Below, one piece after another: positions 19,444 to 28,976 of a stretch of 64,000 nucleotides of DNA. The DNA comes from Pedobacter ginsengisoli (GTDB lineage: Bacteria; Bacteroidota; Bacteroidia; Sphingobacteriales; Sphingobacteriaceae). A program made the position numbers and the translations under genes. The notes under the pieces are model-generated. The model had not been told where the DNA came from and did no database searches. It was given only the letters and a program-made list of their open reading frames with translations. The stretch spans positions 186,001-250,000 of the forward strand of contig NZ_JASSYX010000004.1 in NCBI RefSeq assembly GCF_030244015.1, given 5' to 3'. Numbering within the stretch: the stretch's first letter is position 1; each line of letters opens with the position of its first letter.

Positions 19444-19685
19444 CCGTGCTTCTTTATCAATGCCTTACCAAGCTCCTTTTTATAATCGAAATCCTCAGGT
19501 AGTTTAACTGATCCCATTAGTTTGGCAACCCTTGGTGACAATGCCTGTTTAGGCTCTTCGGAGGCACTGATAGATTTTAGGTAATTTTCTACGATATCGG
19601 ATAAACTTTTTCCTTTTTGACGAGCATATTTTTTAGCTGAATCAATTACTGTATCCTCTATTGTTAATGTGAGCTTAGTCGTCAT
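19440..19685 (-). CDS. Antitoxin of the PIN toxin (DUF6364-like, ribbon-helix-helix type)
   Basis: 81 residues beginning MTTKLTLTIEDTVIDSAKKYARQKGKSLSDIVENYL, the beta strand plus two helices of ribbon-helix-helix antitoxins of the DUF6364 type. The C-terminal 35 residues (PRVAKLMGSVKLPEDFDYKKELG) would wrap the toxin. It precedes and overlaps the PIN gene by 4 bp. Autoregulation of its own promoter is expected from the family but no operator was identified. Confidence 0.82.
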   Translation of the reverse strand: MTTKLTLTIEDTVIDSAKKYARQKGKSLSDIVENYLKSISASEEPKQALSPRVAKLMGSVKLPEDFDYKKELGKALIKKHG

Positions 19686-19745
19686 AGCACGTGTGATTAA
19701 TAAATCAAATATACGTGTTTTAATTTCAAAAAGGAATGTGTAAAT

Positions 19746-19772
19746 AAAAAAGCCTTCAGAAATCTGAAGGCT
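19746..19772 (-). terminator. Intrinsic terminator downstream of the SDR gene
   Basis: A 9-bp perfect stem (AGCCTTCAG 19751-19759, CTGAAGGCT 19764-19772) with a 4-nt loop, followed on the minus strand by six T residues. It lies about 200 bp past the end of the SDR gene. The 195 bp in between holds no recognisable feature. Confidence 0.75.
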
Positions 19773-19966
19773 CTCTTAATAATTTTCATGAAATAGACTC
19801 CCATGTTGTTCCCAAGGTGGGAGATTATGTAGCGTGCCCGGGAAATTCTTTGAACATTTGTTCACCTTTCTGCCTTTTTTTCAGATATCGTGAACGAGGT
19901 TATCATTCAATGACAAGGAATAGTATCGTCAGTAAACGAAAATTTCAACTTCCTGATCAAGTGCGT

Positions 19967-20800
19967 TTATAAAATATCCAGATCTCTGGCTACATAATAG
20001 CTGGGCACCAGTGGCCTGAAACCAATTTCTCGCAGTTTCGAAACATCCATAATGCCCTCAAACGGATCGGCGAGCGAGCCAGCGTTTCCGTCAAATATCT
20101 CGGTGGCCTTTCCTACAGAATCTGCTAACTCATATAAAGTGATCGGGGCATCGTCCGCAATATTAAAGATCTCGCCTTTAAGTCCCTCCTGTTTCAATAA
20201 TAAGAATAATCCTTGCGCTACATCCAGGTGATGCACCATGTGCATCCTCGAACCGGGGTGGCGTTTCCAGTTTTTCAATATCGGCATAATCTCTTCAATA
20301 TGAGGGTCATTATCTCCATAAACAAAACCTAAACGCAGTACGCGTACATCCAGGTCAAGATTTAGCAATTCTTGTTCTGCAGCTATCTTGCTGGACGAAT
20401 AAGCTCTGGGATCATTAATATCAACGATATCGTCTTCTTTGGCCGGATGGTCATAACCTGAACTATAGACATTGCTGGTGCTTACAAAAACAAATCGTTT
20501 AACACCTGCTGCTATTGCAGTCCGGGCTAAAGCGACCGTGCCGGTATGATTGGTCTTGACGATGCCTTCGTTATCTGTAAAGGTCCGGAATAAAGCTGCT
20601 AAGTGAATCACCGCGTCTATACCTGCTACTGCAGGTGGCAAAGTGTCTGGGTCATAGAGATCGCCAACTACCACTTTAGCTCCCGGTAATGCTTTAGCCG
20701 CATCCCTTACCAATATAGTAACGTCATAACCTTTCGCTATCAAATGGGGAACAAACCTGCTCCCAACCTTTCCTGTTGCTCCTGTAACTAAAATTTTCAT
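19967..20800 (-). CDS. NAD(P)-dependent epimerase/oxidoreductase (extended SDR)
   Basis: 277 residues. The N-terminal nucleotide-binding motif is TGATGKVG (6-13). The catalytic YxxxK is Tyr134/Lys138 in AYSSSKIAAEQ, with Ser108-109 in VSTSNVYSSG. The length and layout fit extended SDRs acting on nucleotide sugars or similar substrates. It follows the AraC-family gene by 63 bp on the same strand, so that regulator may control it. The substrate is unknown. Confidence 0.86.
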   Translation of the reverse strand: MKILVTGATGKVGSRFVPHLIAKGYDVTILVRDAAKALPGAKVVVGDLYDPDTLPPAVAGIDAVIHLAALFRTFTDNEGIVKTNHTGTVALARTAIAAGVKRFVFVSTSNVYSSGYDHPAKEDDIVDINDPRAYSSSKIAAEQELLNLDLDVRVLRLGFVYGDNDPHIEEIMPILKNWKRHPGSRMHMVHHLDVAQGLFLLLKQEGLKGEIFNIADDAPITLYELADSVGKATEIFDGNAGSLADPFEGIMDVSKLREIGFRPLVPSYYVARDLDIL

Positions 20801-20863
20801 AAAGCAAAGTTCAGGTTAAAAAAGGAGCTCTGTTAATGACAATCAAACCAATAATTATGATTT

Positions 20864-21715
20864 TCAAACCTTTCGAAAATAACTGGGTGTACTTCCGGTA
20901 ATCCGCTTAAAGTAGTTATTGAAATAAGCCGGGTACTCAAAACCTAAGGCATAAGCGATATCGGCTACACTCCATTCTGTATGCTTTAAAAGTGCTTTTG
21001 CTTCAGCTGTGATACGTGTGGCAATATGTGCCGAGGTAGGTTTGCCCGTTACTGCTTTTACAGCGCGATTTAAATAATTTACATGTACCGAAAGCCCGGC
21101 CGCAAAATCCTGCGCTGTCCGTAACCGCAACGGATCGTTACTGCGCTCGATTGGAAATTGCCTTTCCAGCAGGTCCATAAACAGGTGCGTGATACGGCTC
21201 GCCCCATTTTTAAATAGCGCAGTTTGTTGTGATGGTTGTATCCGTAAGGCTTCGTGAATGACCAATGCGATACAGCTTTTGATCAGATCGGCTTTATGAG
21301 GGTAGTCTCCGTTGTAGGCGGTCAGCATTTTACGGAAGATGCTGCGTATAAACGTGGCTTGTTCATCATTGAGGGGGATGACCGGATTATCTCCGACACT
21401 GAATAGTGGCGAGTCCTGTATTTCCCGGCTGTTCATGAATGTTTCGGTAAATATGCACGCGTAGCCACTGGTGCGGTTAACGCGGCGAACAATGGAATGA
21501 GGAACTTTTGGATTGACAAAAAAGAGGACGGTTCCTTTGATTTCTACTAGTTGGCCGCCATAGTCGATCGTCATGTCACCATTCACCAGGCCCATTTTAT
21601 AAAAATCACGCCGGCCGGCCCTCACCGGTACATCTATCGACGCGGATAGCTCATGCACTTTAAAACCCTTTAGTTTTAACTCTTCCCAACTCAATCCGGG
21701 AATTCCTGTTTCCAT
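20864..21715 (-). CDS. AraC family transcriptional regulator
   Basis: 283 residues. The N-terminal half is a cupin-like effector domain. The C-terminal 90 residues hold the AraC HTH pair: LRTAQDFAAGLSVHVNYLNRAVKAVTGKP, then WSVADIAYALGFEYPAYFNNYFKRITGSTPSYFRK. It lies immediately upstream of the SDR gene, same strand, probably one transcript. The effector is unknown. Confidence 0.88.
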   Translation of the reverse strand: METGIPGLSWEELKLKGFKVHELSASIDVPVRAGRRDFYKMGLVNGDMTIDYGGQLVEIKGTVLFFVNPKVPHSIVRRVNRTSGYACIFTETFMNSREIQDSPLFSVGDNPVIPLNDEQATFIRSIFRKMLTAYNGDYPHKADLIKSCIALVIHEALRIQPSQQTALFKNGASRITHLFMDLLERQFPIERSNDPLRLRTAQDFAAGLSVHVNYLNRAVKAVTGKPTSAHIATRITAEAKALLKHTEWSVADIAYALGFEYPAYFNNYFKRITGSTPSYFRKV

Positions 21716-22026
21716 CTGACAAAGTTAAGAAATCAAACTTTTTATATCACGCCAGAACTCGGTAAAGTTACCAGCGAACCTTTTTCAGGTCCGGTTTTTC
21801 CGATACATTTCTGAAAAATCATGCTATTCTTTTGCCGATGAAGGCATCAATTTTTATTCAAAAATGTCGATCTGGGGTGAATGAGAACTGAACTCTCAAA
21901 AGCGCTTTAATTTATTGATTTTCAGTTATTTGATAAATTTGCAGAAATTTAAGCTATTTGGAAAATAATCCATTTTAACGTAAAAACCGCTAATAATCAA
22001 GTTATTAACGGTTTTTATAATTTATG
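21716..22026. other. Intergenic region of 311 bp
   Basis: AT-rich sequence between the AraC gene start and the tRNA genes. Apart from the tRNA terminator at 21982-22016 I see no gene or conserved motif. Confidence 0.5.
21982..22016 (-). terminator. Terminator downstream of the tRNA pair
   Basis: A near-perfect 15-bp stem (AAAAACCGCTAATAA with TTATTAACGGTTTTT, one mismatch) and a 5-nt loop. On the minus strand it ends in a run of five T residues and begins 11 bp past the 3' end of tRNA-Glu. Confidence 0.75.
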
Positions 22027-22098
22027 TAGCCCGTAGGGGAATCGAACCCCTGTTTCCAGAATGAAAATCTGGCGTCCTCACCCCTAGACGAACGGGCC
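22027..22098 (-). tRNA. tRNA-Glu (anticodon UUC)
   Basis: Cloverleaf on the minus strand: acceptor GGCCCGT with ACGGGCT (G-U at 1-72), discriminator A, anticodon stem CCAGA/TCTGG around TTTTCAT with anticodon TTC, and T-arm CAGGGGTTCGATTCCCCTA. No CCA is encoded. It lies 44 bp downstream of the initiator tRNA on the same strand. Confidence 0.95.
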
Positions 22099-22142
22099 AT
22101 TTAAGATTGCCTCAGTCTGTTAAAACTGCGAACCTTTTTAGG

Positions 22143-22215
<73 letters not shown>

Positions 22216-22325
22216 CTATATACAATTCGTTTTGTTTCGTTAAATGTTTAACTCTTGTTCCGAATTGGAATGCAAAGATATAATTCGTTTCTTTGTGGTG
22301 CAAATTTATTTTAAAAAATATTTTT

Positions 22326-23204
22326 ATGTCTCATAAAGCAGGTTTTGTAAGTATCATCGGTAAGCCAAATGCAGGGAAATCGACCTTAATGAATGCCCTG
22401 GTGGGCGAAAAACTTTCCATCATCACTCCTAAAGCGCAGACAACCAGGCACCGTATTCTTGGAATTGTCAATGAAGACGCCTATCAAATTGTTTTTTCTG
22501 ACACGCCGGGAATCATAAAACCACGATACGAACTCCAGAATTCTATGATGAGTTCTGTAAAAGGCTCAATAACCGACGCAGATTTAATCCTCTTTGTTAC
22601 AGACATTAACGAACAATACGACGAAAACGACGTACTGGAAAAAATCATCAACACCACCATTCCACTCATTGTACTGATCAACAAAATTGACAATGCGACA
22701 CAGGAACAGGTAGAAGAAAAAATAAACTTCTGGCAAGAGCAGTTAAACCCAAAACACATCTTTGCCATTTCGGCTTTGCAGAAATACAACCTGGACGGCA
22801 TCATGAACATTGTACTGGATTACCTGCCCGAGCACGCTCCCTTTTACGACAAAGAAGACCTGACAGACCGCAACCAGCGCTTCTTTGTATCAGAGATCAT
22901 CCGCGAAAAGATCTTCAACAACTATCAAAAGGAAATTCCATACAGCACCGAAGTGGTCATCACTGCATTTAAAGAAGAAGAAACTATTACCCGCATCAGT
23001 GCCGAGATCATCGTAGAACGCGACTCTCAAAAAAATATCCTGATCGGCAAAGGCGGGGCCAGCCTTAAAAAAGTCGGTACCGAAGCCCGCAAAGACATCG
23101 AAAAATTCCTGGACCAAAAAGTATTTTTAGAGACTTTTGTAAAAGTGATCCCCGACTGGAGAAGCAAAAAGAACTACTTAAAAGGTTTCGGGTACGAAAA
23201 TTAA
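22326..23204 (+). CDS. era: GTPase Era
   Basis: 292 residues from ATG 22326 (MSHKAGFVSIIGKPNAGKST); an in-frame GTG 33 bp upstream would add a non-conserved tail and is rejected. G motifs: GKPNAGKS (G1), DTPG (G3) and NKID (G4). The C-terminal KH domain carries ILIGKGGASLKKVGTEAR. Era binds the 3' end of 16S rRNA and assists 30S maturation. It lies directly upstream of der, so two ribosome-assembly GTPases sit together. Confidence 0.96.
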   Translation: MSHKAGFVSIIGKPNAGKSTLMNALVGEKLSIITPKAQTTRHRILGIVNEDAYQIVFSDTPGIIKPRYELQNSMMSSVKGSITDADLILFVTDINEQYDENDVLEKIINTTIPLIVLINKIDNATQEQVEEKINFWQEQLNPKHIFAISALQKYNLDGIMNIVLDYLPEHAPFYDKEDLTDRNQRFFVSEIIREKIFNNYQKEIPYSTEVVITAFKEEETITRISAEIIVERDSQKNILIGKGGASLKKVGTEARKDIEKFLDQKVFLETFVKVIPDWRSKKNYLKGFGYEN

Positions 23205-23207
23205 GCT

Positions 23208-23215
23208 TACCTTTG
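23208..23215 (+). promoter_or_regulatory. -7 promoter box between era and der
   Basis: TACCTTTG matches TAnnTTTG exactly and starts 4 bp after the era stop. Transcription would begin near 23219, giving a short leader before the der ATG at 23252. The -33 element (GTTTCG near 23185) is imperfect. It suggests der is not solely dependent on era read-through. Confidence 0.45.
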
Positions 23216-23251
23216 CAACCCCTTAATAATTAATACCATTCACAATACACC

Positions 23252-24553
23252 ATGAGTAACATAATTGCAATCGTCGGAAGACCAAACGTAGGCAAATCTA
23301 CCCTCTTTAACCGCTTAACTGAAAGCCGTAAAGCCATCGTTGACGATTTTAGCGGTGTTACACGCGACCGTCATTATGGCTCCGCAGAATGGACAGACAA
23401 ACAATTTACAGTGATCGACACCGGAGGCTATGTAGCAAACTCTGAAGATGTTTTTGAAACTGCCATACGTGAACAGGTAATCATAGCGATCGAAGAAGCA
23501 ACAGTACTGTTGTTCATGGTCGATGTAACCACAGGCATTACAGACCTCGATGATGAAATTGCCCAATTGTTAAGGAGGAGTAAAAAGCCGGTTTTCACCA
23601 TTGTAAACAAGGTAGACAATACCCAATTGCAAAACGAGGCAGCAGTGTTCTACGGATTTGGCCTGGGAGAGATTTACCCCATTTCTTCCATGACAGGTTC
23701 TGGTACAGGAGACCTGCTCGACGACGTCATCACCCATTTTGAAGACCTCCCGGAAGAAGAGAATGCTTTACCAAAGATCACGATTGTTGGCCGTCCCAAT
23801 GTAGGTAAATCTTCCCTGATCAACGCATTGATCGGTAAGGACAGAAATATCGTGACTCCCATTGCCGGAACAACACGTGATTCCATTCATATCCACTACA
23901 ACCAATTTGGTCATGAATTCATGTTCATTGACACTGCAGGTCTGCGCAAAAAGACCAAAGTAAAAGAAAACATTGAATTTTATTCCGTTATGCGGACTAT
24001 TAAGGCGCTGGAGGAAGCCGATGTGGTTGTCCTGATGGTAGATGCCATGGAAGGATTGGAATCGCAGGACGTCAATATATTTCACCTCGCAGAAAAGAAC
24101 AAAAAAGGAATTGTCATTTTGGTCAACAAATGGGACCTTGTCGAAAAGAATAGCAAGACCATCAACGTATTTGAAGAGCAGATCCGTCAAAAACTACAGC
24201 CTTTCACCGATGTGCCGATCCTATTTACCTCAGTAGTCAACAAACAGCGTATTTTTCAGGCTATAGAAAAGGCTTTGGAAGTTTTTAAGAACAGAGGCAA
24301 GAAGATCCCTACCTCCAGGCTGAACGATGTGATGCTGCCGATCATTGAAAAGTATCCGCCACCGGCATTAAAAGGAAAATACATCAAAGTAAAATACATC
24401 ACCCAGATCAACGGAACCTCACCCATGTTTGCTTTCTTCTGCAATCTTCCCCAATACATCAAGGAACCATATAAACGGTTTATAGAAAACAAGCTAAGAG
24501 AGAACTTTGACTTTAGCGGAGTACCGATCCAGATCTATTTCAGACAGAAATAA
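23252..24553 (+). CDS. der: Ribosome biogenesis GTPase Der (EngA)
   Basis: 433 residues with two tandem G domains: GRPNVGKSTLFNRL (8-21) with DTGG and NKVD, then GRPNVGKSSLINAL with DTAG and NKWD. The C-terminal KH-like domain ends IQIYFRQK. Der acts in 50S assembly. It lies 47 bp after era with its own candidate promoter. Its stop is only 2 bp from the stop of the convergent peptidase gene. Confidence 0.97.
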   Translation: MSNIIAIVGRPNVGKSTLFNRLTESRKAIVDDFSGVTRDRHYGSAEWTDKQFTVIDTGGYVANSEDVFETAIREQVIIAIEEATVLLFMVDVTTGITDLDDEIAQLLRRSKKPVFTIVNKVDNTQLQNEAAVFYGFGLGEIYPISSMTGSGTGDLLDDVITHFEDLPEEENALPKITIVGRPNVGKSSLINALIGKDRNIVTPIAGTTRDSIHIHYNQFGHEFMFIDTAGLRKKTKVKENIEFYSVMRTIKALEEADVVVLMVDAMEGLESQDVNIFHLAEKNKKGIVILVNKWDLVEKNSKTINVFEEQIRQKLQPFTDVPILFTSVVNKQRIFQAIEKALEVFKNRGKKIPTSRLNDVMLPIIEKYPPPALKGKYIKVKYITQINGTSPMFAFFCNLPQYIKEPYKRFIENKLRENFDFSGVPIQIYFRQK

Positions 24554-24555
24554 TA

Positions 24556-26133
24556 CTATTGCAAGCTTGTTAAAGCTTGCTTTACAACAGGATCACTTAG
24601 GTTGACCGCCTTATAATAGCCTGCCTCTCCCAAATGATACTTACATAAAAGAACCTTCAGGTCGTTTAAGATCACCGTCTTTGAGGACAGCAGCTGCTTT
24701 GCATCCACGATAATGTTCTCCCGTTGTACGTACTTCACGAAATCCCTGAAGTCAGTCTCATTGATTGCAAAACCGGCCAGGTTCTGCTCTATAAAAGAAG
24801 CCGTGTATCTATTTGCCAGGACATCATATACAAAATCCGGAAGCACCCGTTTTTCAGCCAGTTTAGCATAAAAATTGTTGTATCCCGCAGTATCCACTTT
24901 CACATAAATATCCGGCTGGATGCCGCCGCCTACAAAAGCTTTGCTTTTTATACTGTCCTTTCCGGCGAGCCTCTTTGAATTGGTCATCTCCCCATCACTG
25001 TACCTGTTCCCGATCTCATCCTGATAGGCCTTATATCCACTTTTATAGGATTTCTGAATGCTCCGGCCCGATGGCGTATAATACCTTGCAATGGTCAGGT
25101 TCAGGGCCGATCCGTCCCCAAAAGGAAACTGTTCCTGCACCAAACCTTTTCCAAATGAACGCCTTCCTATGATGATCCCTCTGTTCAGGTCCTGTACAGC
25201 CCCGGCCAGTATTTCACTTGCCGAAGCCGAATTCTCATTGATCAGCACCGCCAGCTTACCTTCCTCAAACTCACCCCCGCCGGTAGCCACATAATCCGTG
25301 CGCGGTTCATGCTTGCCTTCAGTATATACGATCAGCGCATTTTCCTGAAGGATCTGGTTTGCCAGGCCGGTTGCAGCAGTAAGGTATCCGCCACCATTGT
25401 CACGCAGATCAAGCACCAGTTTTTTCATACCGTTCACTTTCAATGACCTGATAGACTCAACAAAATCTTTATCTGTCTCCGCACCAAATTTGCTGATCCT
25501 GATATAACCTACATCATTGGCCAGCATATACGAAGCGTCAATGCTGCTCACCTTCACCCTGTCGCGTTTTATAGTGAGTACCACCGCTTCATTATTTCCC
25601 GGGTGCATGATGGTCAGCTTCACCGGAGTCCCCTTCTTACCCTTAATCTTTCCAACCATCTGTTCCCGCGGCAATGCCTTTCCGCTAACAAAAATGGTGT
25701 CTATTTTCAGGATCTTGTCACCCTGTTTAATACCCGCCGCATAAGCCGGTCCGTCTTTGATCACATCAGTAACCAGCAAAGTATCTTTCAGAATATAATA
25801 CTCTATCCCTATCCCATCAAAATTTCCGCCCAGGCTTTCTTTGAGTTCACTGGCTTTTGCAGGAGGTAAATAGACGCTGTGCGGATCCAGTTTGTGCAGC
25901 AAACTGTCAATAGGCAAATGGTTGAGACTATCTGCATTTACCTCATCAACGTAGTTTTTATTGATGATATGGATAATTTCATCCACCTTTTCAGCGTTAT
26001 TGTCTGCGTACCGTTCGCTTTTAAACTGATAACCCTGGTCCTTCAAAAACCGGTAGCCCATAAACATCCCGCCTATCAGTGTTATGGAATAAGTGAGCGC
26101 AATCAGGATATTATAACGGGTATTCTTTTTCAT
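24556..26133 (-). CDS. S41 family C-terminal processing peptidase with PDZ domain
   Basis: 525 residues. An N-terminal membrane anchor or signal segment (about 9-27) puts it in the periplasm. A PDZ domain (about 100-190, GIGIEYYILKD..LLVTDVIKDGPAYAAGIKQGDKIL) precedes the S41 catalytic core. The catalytic Ser304 in ENSASASEI and Lys329 in SFGKGLVQ are 25 residues apart, as in Prc/CtpA. A C-terminal helical extension follows. It likely degrades or trims periplasmic proteins. Confidence 0.93.
   Translation of the reverse strand: MKKNTRYNILIALTYSITLIGGMFMGYRFLKDQGYQFKSERYADNNAEKVDEIIHIINKNYVDEVNADSLNHLPIDSLLHKLDPHSVYLPPAKASELKESLGGNFDGIGIEYYILKDTLLVTDVIKDGPAYAAGIKQGDKILKIDTIFVSGKALPREQMVGKIKGKKGTPVKLTIMHPGNNEAVVLTIKRDRVKVSSIDASYMLANDVGYIRISKFGAETDKDFVESIRSLKVNGMKKLVLDLRDNGGGYLTAATGLANQILQENALIVYTEGKHEPRTDYVATGGGEFEEGKLAVLINENSASASEILAGAVQDLNRGIIIGRRSFGKGLVQEQFPFGDGSALNLTIARYYTPSGRSIQKSYKSGYKAYQDEIGNRYSDGEMTNSKRLAGKDSIKSKAFVGGGIQPDIYVKVDTAGYNNFYAKLAEKRVLPDFVYDVLANRYTASFIEQNLAGFAINETDFRDFVKYVQRENIIVDAKQLLSSKTVILNDLKVLLCKYHLGEAGYYKAVNLSDPVVKQALTSLQ
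24561..24583 (+). terminator. Hairpin in the 3' end of the S41 peptidase gene, possible der terminator
   Basis: A perfect 8-bp stem (GCAAGCTT 24561-24568, AAGCTTGC 24573-24580) with a 4-nt loop and then TTT. It begins 8 bp past the der stop but lies inside the last codons of the convergent peptidase gene. The T-run is short, so termination may be weak. Confidence 0.4.
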
Positions 26134-26500
26134 GGATCAAAAGCACTGTAAAGTTAAGTAATTACAGGCTCATTTAATTAATTAACCCCTATGATTTTTA
26201 ATTGTTTCATAATTTTTACGGCTTTTACACCAAATATTACCTGATGTTGATCTTTTCAGGGGCAAATTCTCTTTTCTCAAGTCGAAAAAGCGCTGTTTCA
26301 GGATCGAAGGTCATGGATAATTAATCATTTTAAAACTATCCCTAAATCACCAAAAACTAACTGATTCTCTTATTATTTCTCCTTTAAAAAGAAAATAACG
26401 AATTTTAACAAACCATTATAAGCTTTACAAATTACAAATAGATAAATTTGCAGACAATGGCTTCCTAGCAAGTAAATATTAACCAAGGAAAAATAGAACG
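26134..26500. other. Divergent intergenic region of 367 bp
   Basis: AT-rich region between the divergent S41 peptidase and murQ starts. Only the candidate murQ -7 box at 26443-26450 stands out. No RNA gene or ORF of note was seen. Confidence 0.4.
26443..26450 (+). promoter_or_regulatory. -7 promoter box for murQ
   Basis: TAAATTTG matches TAnnTTTG and lies 50 bp upstream of the murQ ATG, implying a leader of about 45 nt. The -33 element is not clear. Confidence 0.4.
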
Positions 26501-27307
26501 ATGATAAGAGTAACCGAGCAAGAGTCGAAGTACAACGACATAGACCAAATGTCTGTATTGGAAATTCTGAAAGGCATAAATGATGAAGACAAGACCGTAC
26601 CTCAGGCTGTAGAGAAAGTGATCCCTCAGATAGAGAAACTGGCATCAGCAGTAGCAGAGCGAATGATCAGTGGCGGCAGGTTATTTTATATCGGAGCCGG
26701 CACCAGCGGCCGTCTGGGTGTAGTAGACGCCTCAGAGTGCCCCCCTACATTCGGCGTACCGTTTGACTGGGTGGTAGGTATCATTGCCGGCGGCGATACC
26801 GCGATCAGAAAGGCAGTAGAAAACGCAGAAGATGATGCAGAACAGGCATGGACCGATCTGCAGGAATTTAAGATCAATGAGAAAGACTGCCTGATCGGAC
26901 TGGCTGCCTCAGGCACTACTCCATACGTTATAGGCGGCCTGAATACCGCACGTAAGCACGGCATCCTCACAGGATGTATCGTATGCAACGAAGGCGGGCC
27001 CATCGCCAAAGAAAGCGACTTCCCGGTTGAAGTAGTCGTAGGCCCCGAATTCCTGACAGGATCAACCCGCATGAAATCAGGCACAGCCCAAAAACTGGTG
27101 CTGAATATGCTGAGCACTACCGTAATGATCAGACTGGGCCGTGTAAAAGGAAACAAAATGGTAGACATGCAGCTGACCAATCATAAACTGGTAGACCGCG
27201 GCACGCAAATGGTGATGGACGAACTGAACATAGACCATGACCATGCCGCCGACCTGCTGATCCGCTACGGAAGTGTACGAAAGGCAGTAGAAGCCAGCAA
27301 TAAATAG
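26501..27307 (+). CDS. murQ: N-acetylmuramic acid 6-phosphate etherase
   Basis: 268 residues, slightly shorter than the usual 300. A SIS-fold core is clear: FYIGAGTSGRLGVVDASECPPTFG (63-86, with catalytic Glu79), GLAASGTTPYVIGGL and TGSTRMKSGTAQKLVLNMLST. MurQ cleaves the lactyl ether of MurNAc-6-phosphate to give GlcNAc-6-phosphate in cell-wall recycling. No MurNAc kinase or PTS is adjacent. The next gene starts 10 bp downstream and is probably cotranscribed. Confidence 0.95.
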   Translation: MIRVTEQESKYNDIDQMSVLEILKGINDEDKTVPQAVEKVIPQIEKLASAVAERMISGGRLFYIGAGTSGRLGVVDASECPPTFGVPFDWVVGIIAGGDTAIRKAVENAEDDAEQAWTDLQEFKINEKDCLIGLAASGTTPYVIGGLNTARKHGILTGCIVCNEGGPIAKESDFPVEVVVGPEFLTGSTRMKSGTAQKLVLNMLSTTVMIRLGRVKGNKMVDMQLTNHKLVDRGTQMVMDELNIDHDHAADLLIRYGSVRKAVEASNK

Positions 27308-27317
27308 ACTTTTTTTT

Positions 27318-27887
27318 ATGCACGAAATAGAACCTTTTTATCTCTGGAGGGATGATTATATAGCAGCAGAGGATGAGCGTTCGCCCTTTTACAATACAGA
27401 GTATTCTGAATTCTATTTCGACAAGCAGCTCTATAATTTCCTGATCCACCCCCAATGGGACGACTTTGGCTCCAGCACCATGTACATCAAAGTGCTGTAT
27501 GCCGATTATGACCGCAATTATGCCATTATCGAGCTTATTGGCGAATGGAATGACGCCATCAGCAATGACATCATGATGCTCAAAAGGGAGATCATCGAGC
27601 TGATGATAGACGAGGGCATCAACAAATTTATATTGATCGGTGAAAATGTCCTCAACTTCCATTCCTCGGAAGACAGCTATTACGAAGAATGGTTTCAGGA
27701 CGTGGACGAAGGCTGGATTACAGGCATCAACTTCCAGGAACACGTCATCAATGAATTCAGGAACAACAACATCGATTACTACATTAACTTTGGCGGCCAG
27801 CTTGACGATTTGGCATGGCGTGCGCTCAAACCGCTTCAATTCTTCAAAAAAGTTGAAGAAATCCTGACAAAAAGACTAGGGGCATAG
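27318..27887 (+). CDS. Conserved hypothetical protein
   Basis: 189 residues, acidic and rich in aromatic residues (MHEIEPFYLWRDDYIAAEDE), with no signal peptide or membrane segment, so cytoplasmic. The middle has alternating strands and helices (YIKVLYADYDRNYAIIELIG; INKFILIGENVLNF), which could be a compact alpha/beta fold. I do not recognise the family. It follows murQ by 10 bp and precedes the Bax inhibitor gene by 49 bp on the same strand. Confidence 0.75.
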   Translation: MHEIEPFYLWRDDYIAAEDERSPFYNTEYSEFYFDKQLYNFLIHPQWDDFGSSTMYIKVLYADYDRNYAIIELIGEWNDAISNDIMMLKREIIELMIDEGINKFILIGENVLNFHSSEDSYYEEWFQDVDEGWITGINFQEHVINEFRNNNIDYYINFGGQLDDLAWRALKPLQFFKKVEEILTKRLGA

Positions 27888-27936
27888 CTTTTGCAGATGT
27901 CAAAGTATTACTATCTTTAAATAAATTTTAAACGAA

Positions 27937-28698
27937 ATGGATAACAACAATAATTTTGACTGGTCACAAAAATCTGTTTTTGTACAGGAACAAACAGGTG
28001 GTGTTGCTAAAAGATTCTTTGCAAACGTGTTTTTATGGATGTTCGTCGCTTTAGGCATATCTACATTAGCAGCAGTATTCATGGCAAACACTCCCGCTGC
28101 TATGGATTATATTGTAAGGACCAATGAATTTGGCAAAAGCGGAATGACAGCATTGGGCTATATCGCGACTTTTGCCCCACTGGGACTTGTGCTTCTGATG
28201 GGCGCAGGGTTCAGCCGTCTTTCTTACGGTGCATTGCTGGGCGTATTTATCCTGTTCTCACTTTTATTGGGGATCAGTTTGAGTACTATCTTATTAATTT
28301 ACACCGCCGGATCAGTAGTGGCTTGTTTTGCTGCAGCTGCAGGGATATTTGGCATCATGGCTATCCTGGGATATACAACAGACACAGACCTGAGTAAATT
28401 CGGCCCCATATTGATGGTCGGAGTTGTCGGGCTGGTGATTGCCAGTGTAATCAACTGGTTCCTCAAAAGTGCCCAGTTTGACTATATCATGAGTTTCTTC
28501 GGTGTAGCCATCTTCACGGCTTTAACCGCATACGACGTTCAGAAACTGAAACGCATTGGTGCAGGCATTGAAGAAAACGGAAGCCAGATTGCTGCAGCAG
28601 AAAGTGGAAAACTGGCCATCATGGGTGCACTTTCCCTGTATCTTGACTTTATCAACATCTTCCTGTTCTTATTGAGAATCTTCGGAGGAAGGAAATAA
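27937..28698 (+). CDS. Bax inhibitor-1/YccA family membrane protein
   Basis: 253 residues with about seven transmembrane segments. The family signature is visible in FFANVFLWMFVALGISTLAAV near the N-terminus, TAYDVQKLKRIG (about 199-210) and ALSLYLDFINIFLFLLRIFG at the C-terminus. The two conserved Asp residues in TAYDVQ and YLDFIN fit the calcium-leak site described for this family. A strong terminator follows. Confidence 0.93.
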   Translation: MDNNNNFDWSQKSVFVQEQTGGVAKRFFANVFLWMFVALGISTLAAVFMANTPAAMDYIVRTNEFGKSGMTALGYIATFAPLGLVLLMGAGFSRLSYGALLGVFILFSLLLGISLSTILLIYTAGSVVACFAAAAGIFGIMAILGYTTDTDLSKFGPILMVGVVGLVIASVINWFLKSAQFDYIMSFFGVAIFTALTAYDVQKLKRIGAGIEENGSQIAAAESGKLAIMGALSLYLDFINIFLFLLRIFGGRK

Positions 28699-28724
28699 GC
28701 GAAGGGATAAAATAAAATTCCAAT

Positions 28725-28761
28725 AAAAAGGCGGCACCTTAATCGGGTAGCCGCCTTTTTT
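28725..28761 (+). terminator. Intrinsic terminator after the Bax inhibitor-1 gene
   Basis: A G/C-rich stem (AAAAGGCGGC near 28726-28735 with GCCGCCTTTT near 28750-28759) followed by TT on the plus strand, 27 bp past the stop. The flanking A-run also makes it usable on the minus strand. Confidence 0.8.
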
Positions 28762-28976
28762 CTGTCCTTTCCCCCCTTCCCCAAGTTTCATCGGGCGAAT
28801 TGTTGTTCTCAATTTGTTGTTAGAGAAAAACCAGGCGTTCTCAGAGAAGACATAGGACTCTGTGCGCAGTTTACATCTGTTCTTTGATTTTTTTTCATCG
28901 GTGATGTAGCTATTGCTTCGCAATGGTCAGCGCGCTAGGCCCAGTCTTCGAAGAGTAATGCCCGGTTTTTCACAAA

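Noticed and set aside
22293..22325. GTG start extending Era by eleven codons
   Set aside because: The added residues are not Era-like; the family start MSHKAGFV is at 22326.
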